Shown: positions 62,815 to 64,000 of the stretch, piece after piece
Layout: each line of letters starts with the position of its first letter
How positions within the stretch are numbered: the first letter of the stretch is position 1
DNA from: Fen-1301 sp963786395
GTDB lineage: Bacteria > Bacteroidota > Ignavibacteria > Ignavibacteriales > Ignavibacteriaceae
Assembly (NCBI GenBank): GCA_963786395.1
Contig: CAWAZD010000022.1
Location: 1-64,000 of the forward strand
Reading direction: 5' to 3'
Length of the DNA stretch: 64,000 nt
The notes under the pieces: model-generated
Seen by the model: the letters and a program-made list of their open reading frames with translations, nothing else
Databases searched by the model: none
What the model was told of the DNA's origin: nothing
Translations under genes and position numbers: made by a program

Positions 62815-63162
62815 TTATGCTTTTATCAAAACATTCAATTTATTTAAAGCTTCTGCAAATGCTGTCTTTGGCAATTTGCCGATGAACTCAGCTTTTCTTG
62901 CTTTCCAATCGAGGTTTTTAACCTGATCGGATAAAACTACACCGTTGATATTTAGATTATCAGGAATCTTCACTTCAAATGGATAACCCTTAACTTGACT
63001 TGTTATAGGGCAAACTATCGCCAAGCCTGTTTTTTCATTATATATCTGAGGTGATAAAACTAAAGCCGGCCATTTCCCCGACTGTTCATGACCGGATTGA
63101 GGATTAAAGTTTAACCAGACTATATCTCCTTTGTCCGGAATATAAGGTTTTGATTTTACCAA
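62815..63162 (-). CDS. mazF: MazF/PemK family endoribonuclease toxin
   Basis: A 115-residue MazF toxin that cuts mRNA at short sequence motifs. The N-terminal YIPDKGDIVWLNFNPQSGHE followed by QSGKWPALVLSPQIYN carries the active-site Arg/Lys and Ser/Thr region, and ITSQVKGYPFEVKIP and VKNLDWKAR follow. The start is TTG at 63162, embedded in the end of mazE (7-base overlap). The antitoxin gene comes first. Confidence 0.93.
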   Translation of the reverse strand: MVKSKPYIPDKGDIVWLNFNPQSGHEQSGKWPALVLSPQIYNEKTGLAIVCPITSQVKGYPFEVKIPDNLNINGVVLSDQVKNLDWKARKAEFIGKLPKTAFAEALNKLNVLIKA

Positions 63163-63398
63163 TGTTCGTTCCCGACTTTTTTGCCAAATTCAATCTCGGT
63201 GTGAATATTGGATTTATTTATTCCCGAGATTAAATCTTTCAATGAATATTTCTTTTCTTCGACTGGCTCAACAACAATTTTATTATCTTCTAAAGTAAGA
63301 TCTACATATTCATCTTCACGGATTTTAGACTGGAAAGCAAATGCTTTTGGGATTCTTAATGCCAGACTATTACCCCATTTCTGAATTTTAATTCGCAT
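63156..63398 (-). CDS. mazE: MazE/AbrB family antitoxin
   Basis: An 80-residue antitoxin. The N-terminal IKIQKWGNSLALRIPKAFA is the MazE SpoVT-AbrB DNA-binding swapped hairpin, and the rest is the acidic toxin-binding tail. The ATG at 63398 is preceded by AGG. It overlaps mazF by 7 bases. A 7-bp inverted repeat upstream (63415-63435) may be its operator. Confidence 0.92.
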   Translation of the reverse strand: MRIKIQKWGNSLALRIPKAFAFQSKIREDEYVDLTLEDNKIVVEPVEEKKYSLKDLISGINKSNIHTEIEFGKKVGNEHW

Positions 63399-63414
63399 AA
63401 ATTAACCTATATAT

Positions 63415-63435
63415 TGTATCTACAATAAAGATACA
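63415..63435. promoter_or_regulatory. Inverted repeat upstream of mazEF
   Basis: The arms tgtatct (63415-63421) and agataca (63429-63435) are perfect inverted copies, 17 bases before the mazE start. MazE and the MazEF complex bind such sites to repress the operon. Confidence 0.5.
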
Positions 63436-63499
63436 TAACAAATTAGAATTTATCAACGATAGTCGTTCCATAATTTCTAATAATTTTTTGTCTGTGTTA

Positions 63500-64000
63500 T
63501 TAAAATTTACCTACAAGTAAGCCGAAGTTAAGTGAGAATCCATTTATAAATATATTATTTATCTCTTTATACGAATCTTTCCCTATTGTGAGATAATAAG
63601 ACGGACCTGCATAAAGACGAACGTAAGTAAGAAGGTTTATATCCACATATAATTCAGGAGCTAAACCAAGATAGTTTAATTTAATATTGTTATTTGGATT
63701 AACGTCTTTGTCATTAGTAACAACTCCACTTGTGTACCCGCCACTATTTATGGAACCCTTACTATAAAATCAGCCCTGCCAATAAACATTCCAATGCCGT
63801 CACCCGTTACATTCCATCTTAGATTAACACCCGAATTGCTAAAAATATTATTTGAGGCATTATTTGCATCCTGCGTTATAAAGAAATTATATATTTGTTC
63901 ATCAAAAGCATGAACCCTGATAAATAGATTACTTCTCCATTTCCTTACCAGATCAATGGACATCTTTCTTGTACTTATCAATAAATTTCCAAGCAGATCT
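63500..64000 (-). pseudogene. Outer membrane protein, partial at window end, one frameshift
   Basis: The minus-strand frame entering from 64000 reads STRKMSIDLVRKWRSNLFIR and GVNLRWNVTGDGIGMFIGRA, and continues after a one-base shift at a run of T near 63765 as YSKGSINSGGYTSGV ... GFSLNFGLLVGKF, stop at 63500-63502. The alternating strand pattern and the final Phe are those of an outer membrane barrel. The N-terminus lies beyond the window. The family is not recognised. The break could be a homopolymer sequencing error. Confidence 0.55.

Overview
The window looks like a piece of an AT-rich genome from the Ignavibacteria / Chlorobi-Bacteroidota side of the tree. The main evidence is four proteins ending in a type IX secretion (T9SS) sorting domain with the core YPNPFNPST or a close variant, the tilS-hpt-ftsH order, Bacteroidota-type families (DUF4837, DUF2723) and many TTG/GTG starts. 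No 16S rRNA is present, so this placement is inferred from gene content.

Layout. 1-1.4 kb: an AbiEii-like nucleotidyltransferase pair between two copies of a long palindromic repeat. 1.4-9 kb: surface polysaccharide genes (WecE/WecD-type amino-sugar enzymes, a GT4 glycosyltransferase, a Wzx-like flippase, a broken WbpA-type UDP-GlcNAc dehydrogenase and a GT-C membrane transferase). 9-9.8 kb: an 800-bp repeat array. 9.8-13.2 kb: oxidative pentose phosphate genes zwf-gnd and ribosomal rpmA/rplU. 13.3-20.6 kb: a T9SS cargo protein, dedA, an exbB-exbD-tonB operon and a membrane pyrophosphatase. 21.2-28.5 kb: AlbA_2 protein, mtgA, a TPR lipoprotein, glnB and a secA that is broken by many frameshifts. 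28.6-41.3 kb: glnE, a DUF2723 protein, then a long minus-strand set (DUF4837, polyprenol-kinase-like, ftsH, hpt, tilS, ribE, ribD, greA). 41.4-57.8 kb: ferritin, M1 peptidase, addB-like nuclease, CYTH protein, outer membrane protein, M14 peptidase, zinc-ribbon protein, rpsU, LOG protein, dacB, two more T9SS cargo proteins, secG and a tRNA with anticodon CAT. 57.9-64 kb: obg, an acidic unknown protein, then a toxin-antitoxin island (HigBA-like, ParE/Phd-like, MazEF) with gene relics, and a partial outer membrane protein.

Themes. Cell-envelope functions dominate: polysaccharide building, Sec export (SecA, SecG), T9SS cargo, TonB energy transduction and peptidoglycan synthesis and editing (MtgA, DacB). 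The intergenic DNA carries several layers of palindromic repeats: a ~190-bp element with inverted ends, tandem half-elements, and a set of four short hairpins that recur together at several sites. These repeats and purine-rich simple sequences reach into some coding regions and are the least explained part of the window. Several genes carry frameshifts; those in secA cluster so strongly that sequence error is the first thing to suspect.
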